Source of the DNA: Akkermansiaceae bacterium
Lineage (GTDB): Bacteria > Verrucomicrobiota > Verrucomicrobiia > Verrucomicrobiales > Akkermansiaceae
Direction: 5' to 3'
Length of the DNA stretch: 7,371 bases
Assembly (NCBI GenBank): GCA_025457805.1
Contig: JALOTR010000121.1
Span: 1-7,371 of the forward strand
Position 1 is the first letter of the stretch, and the number at the start of each line of letters is the position of its first letter. Made by a program: the position numbers and the translations under genes. Below the pieces are notes generated by a model. That model did not search any database, was not told where the DNA came from, and saw nothing but the letters and a program-made list of their open reading frames with translations. Positions 5,854-7,371 of the stretch are shown here, piece after piece.

Positions 5854-7356
5854 TCAGGGTTTCGGTAAGACGATCGGCTTGATGTCCATTTCCTTGAACT
5901 CCGGGCTATCCGGCGGCGAGAGCGTGCGGGTGGTAGGGTCCCAGACATAGGGGAGGCCGAAAACCGGATCGCGTGGGACCGGCTCACCACCCATGATGGC
6001 AAAAGCCGCATGCGCCATGGAGGTCACGGATTGTTTGCGCTCCCAGCCTTTCCGCCAGGCACCGGCACCGACCGAAAGTTCGGCGACCATGCGTCGGCTC
6101 TCGTAAGATAGGTGGCTGCTCTCGATTTGCTGGATCATAGGAAGCCGATGCAGGTCTGAAACCGGCCTGCCCTCATGATCGCGGCTGGCTTGGAGGAAAA
6201 AAACCGCATGGGCATCGAGCAAATCCCCGGGGTCCCGAGGATAATGAGGATCTTCCGTGTCCATCAGCATGGGAGCGAGAAATTGGCGGGTGGTGACGCT
6301 CCATTCGCCCTTCAGAATGCGGGCGAATTCATCCGGCCCGGCGATCGGTGAAACGACGGCCTCCTTCCAAGCCGCCACATCCACTGACCCCGGAGGCAAT
6401 GAGGGGATGATCGTGGCGAACGCCTGTTTCTGGACTCCAAGGTGAATGAGCACTTGGACGGTCGTTGCGAGCAGTGACGGCGTCTCGATTTCCCCCAAAT
6501 GGGCGGCGATGCCGTTGGCGGCGCGGATCGATTCCAAGGCGGCAGCGGAATTTCCTTCCTCTGCCGCCAGCCTGGCCTCGGCCAAGAGCACATCCGCGCA
6601 GCCCTTGTAGAATCTCGCCGATGTGTGCCCCCAGCGCAGGATTTCAATTCCTTCGATCGACCGCTCGGGCATGAGGCCGATGCGGCGGATTTCATCCATC
6701 AAGGGTTTTTCCTTGAGCAAAGCCTCCCGGGTGGCGGCCGAGTCCCAAGTCTCCTGGTTGACTAAATCATTGAGCCCGGCAGGCAGCCCCGGGGTATTGG
6801 AGGCCCGGCCGTTCTCGTCAAAGCGCTCGGCGAGTTCCAGCAACTTGAGAAATCCATTGCGCTCGGCCGGCACATCGCGGGACGGCAAAGCAAGCTCGGG
6901 ATAGCGGGCGAGCATTTTCCGATAGAGCCCGTCGCCCAGTCGGCAAAGTTCCTCGGCTCGTGCCCGGTCGGCCGGATCCTCGGAATTAATGAGGTCGAAA
7001 TAATGCTGGCAGAATTCCGGCCGCTCGAATTTCCACGGATTCTTCTCCCAAGACATCACTTGGTCCCAGGTTTCCCACATCCAGTCCAAGGACCAGCCCC
7101 GACCGGGAGTATGGGTGACAACAGGCCGCGTCGGCGAAGATGGATTGGCCGCAGAAACTCCCTTGGTGGTGGCGAAATCCGGACGCTGCGGAGAAAACAC
7201 GACATCACCCGGGATGGGCGGATTCCGCAATGCATCGAGCTCAGGCCACAATCCCACCATCAAAGCACCCAACAAAGGCAAGGCCCCGCAAAGGATCCGC
7301 ACGAAGGATTTGGAAGGCCGGAATTTCATCGAACGCAGATATTCAATCATTCCCAT
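5854..7356 (-). CDS. Membrane-anchored or secreted protein of unknown function, 500 residues
   Basis: I do not recognise a family. The protein has a basic N-terminus (KFRPSKSFVR, 11-20) and one hydrophobic segment at about 19-37, fitting a signal anchor or uncleaved signal with the bulk outside the cytoplasm. Residues 45-87 are Pro/Ser/Thr-rich and linker-like. A tryptophan cluster follows (W88, W92, W94, W97, W103, W108). Residues about 110-345 look largely alpha-helical (for example LLEARLAAEEGNSAAALESIRAANG-type stretches, quoted in part: LAEARLAAEEGN near 260-275) and could be repeat-like helical pairs. The C-terminal part ends with DPVFGLPYVWDP and DIKPIVLPKP, without catalytic motifs I can name. 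Start choice: ATG 7356 has GGGGA just upstream, but ATG 7350 (codon 3) or 7329 (codon 10) would also keep the hydrophobic segment. It converges with the small basic protein gene across a shared terminator, and upstream sequence is cut by the window edge. Confidence 0.8.
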   Translation of the reverse strand: MGMIEYLRSMKFRPSKSFVRILCGALPLLGALMVGLWPELDALRNPPIPGDVVFSPQRPDFATTKGVSAANPSSPTRPVVTHTPGRGWSLDWMWETWDQVMSWEKNPWKFERPEFCQHYFDLINSEDPADRARAEELCRLGDGLYRKMLARYPELALPSRDVPAERNGFLKLLELAERFDENGRASNTPGLPAGLNDLVNQETWDSAATREALLKEKPLMDEIRRIGLMPERSIEGIEILRWGHTSARFYKGCADVLLAEARLAAEEGNSAAALESIRAANGIAAHLGEIETPSLLATTVQVLIHLGVQKQAFATIIPSLPPGSVDVAAWKEAVVSPIAGPDEFARILKGEWSVTTRQFLAPMLMDTEDPHYPRDPGDLLDAHAVFFLQASRDHEGRPVSDLHRLPMIQQIESSHLSYESRRMVAELSVGAGAWRKGWERKQSVTSMAHAAFAIMGGEPVPRDPVFGLPYVWDPTTRTLSPPDSPEFKEMDIKPIVLPKP

Positions 7357-7371
7357 CGTTCCCCGAAAAGG

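Overview
The window looks like a chromosomal segment of a moderately GC-rich Gram-negative bacterium, most likely a member of the Verrucomicrobiota (Luteolibacter/Verrucomicrobiaceae-like). That placement is inference. It rests on a large secreted choice-of-anchor I/5'-nucleotidase protein, a small Lys/Ala-rich basic protein of a style I associate with this phylum, genes without clear Shine-Dalgarno sequences, and structured intergenic DNA. No phylogenetic marker gene is present. I see no tRNA, rRNA, insertion sequence, CRISPR array or phage gene.

Layout from left to right: (1) positions 1-3181 on the minus strand are one uninterrupted reading frame that runs off the left edge. It encodes a secreted protein of at least 1060 residues with a beta-propeller-like choice-of-anchor I region followed by a metallophosphoesterase and the start of a 5'-nucleotidase C-terminal domain. 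(2) About 280 bp of non-coding DNA with small palindromes follows. (3) Positions 3462-3962 minus encode a four-helix membrane protein of unknown function with strongly patterned motifs. (4) About 240 bp of non-coding DNA hold three successive hairpins, the last with a T-run that fits a terminator for the next gene. (5) Positions 4203-5363 minus encode an RlmI-type 23S rRNA cytosine methyltransferase. (6) A divergent 122-bp gap leads to a plus-strand gene (start best placed at 5486) for a 98-residue protein with a very basic N-terminal two thirds and a purely acidic tail. (7) A strong terminator at 5811-5842 lies between this gene and the convergent last gene. (8) Positions 5854-7356 minus encode a 500-residue membrane-anchored or secreted protein that I do not recognise.

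The genes do not form one obvious operon or pathway. Large gaps and terminators separate them, so each is probably its own transcription unit. Two (the methyltransferase and the small basic protein) may both touch RNA or nucleic acid and share a divergent promoter region. The others are envelope or secreted proteins. The items most worth a second look are the altered metal-binding residues of the nucleotidase-like domain, the periodic KK repeats with acidic tail in the small protein, the triple-hairpin intergenic region, and the unnamed four-helix membrane family.
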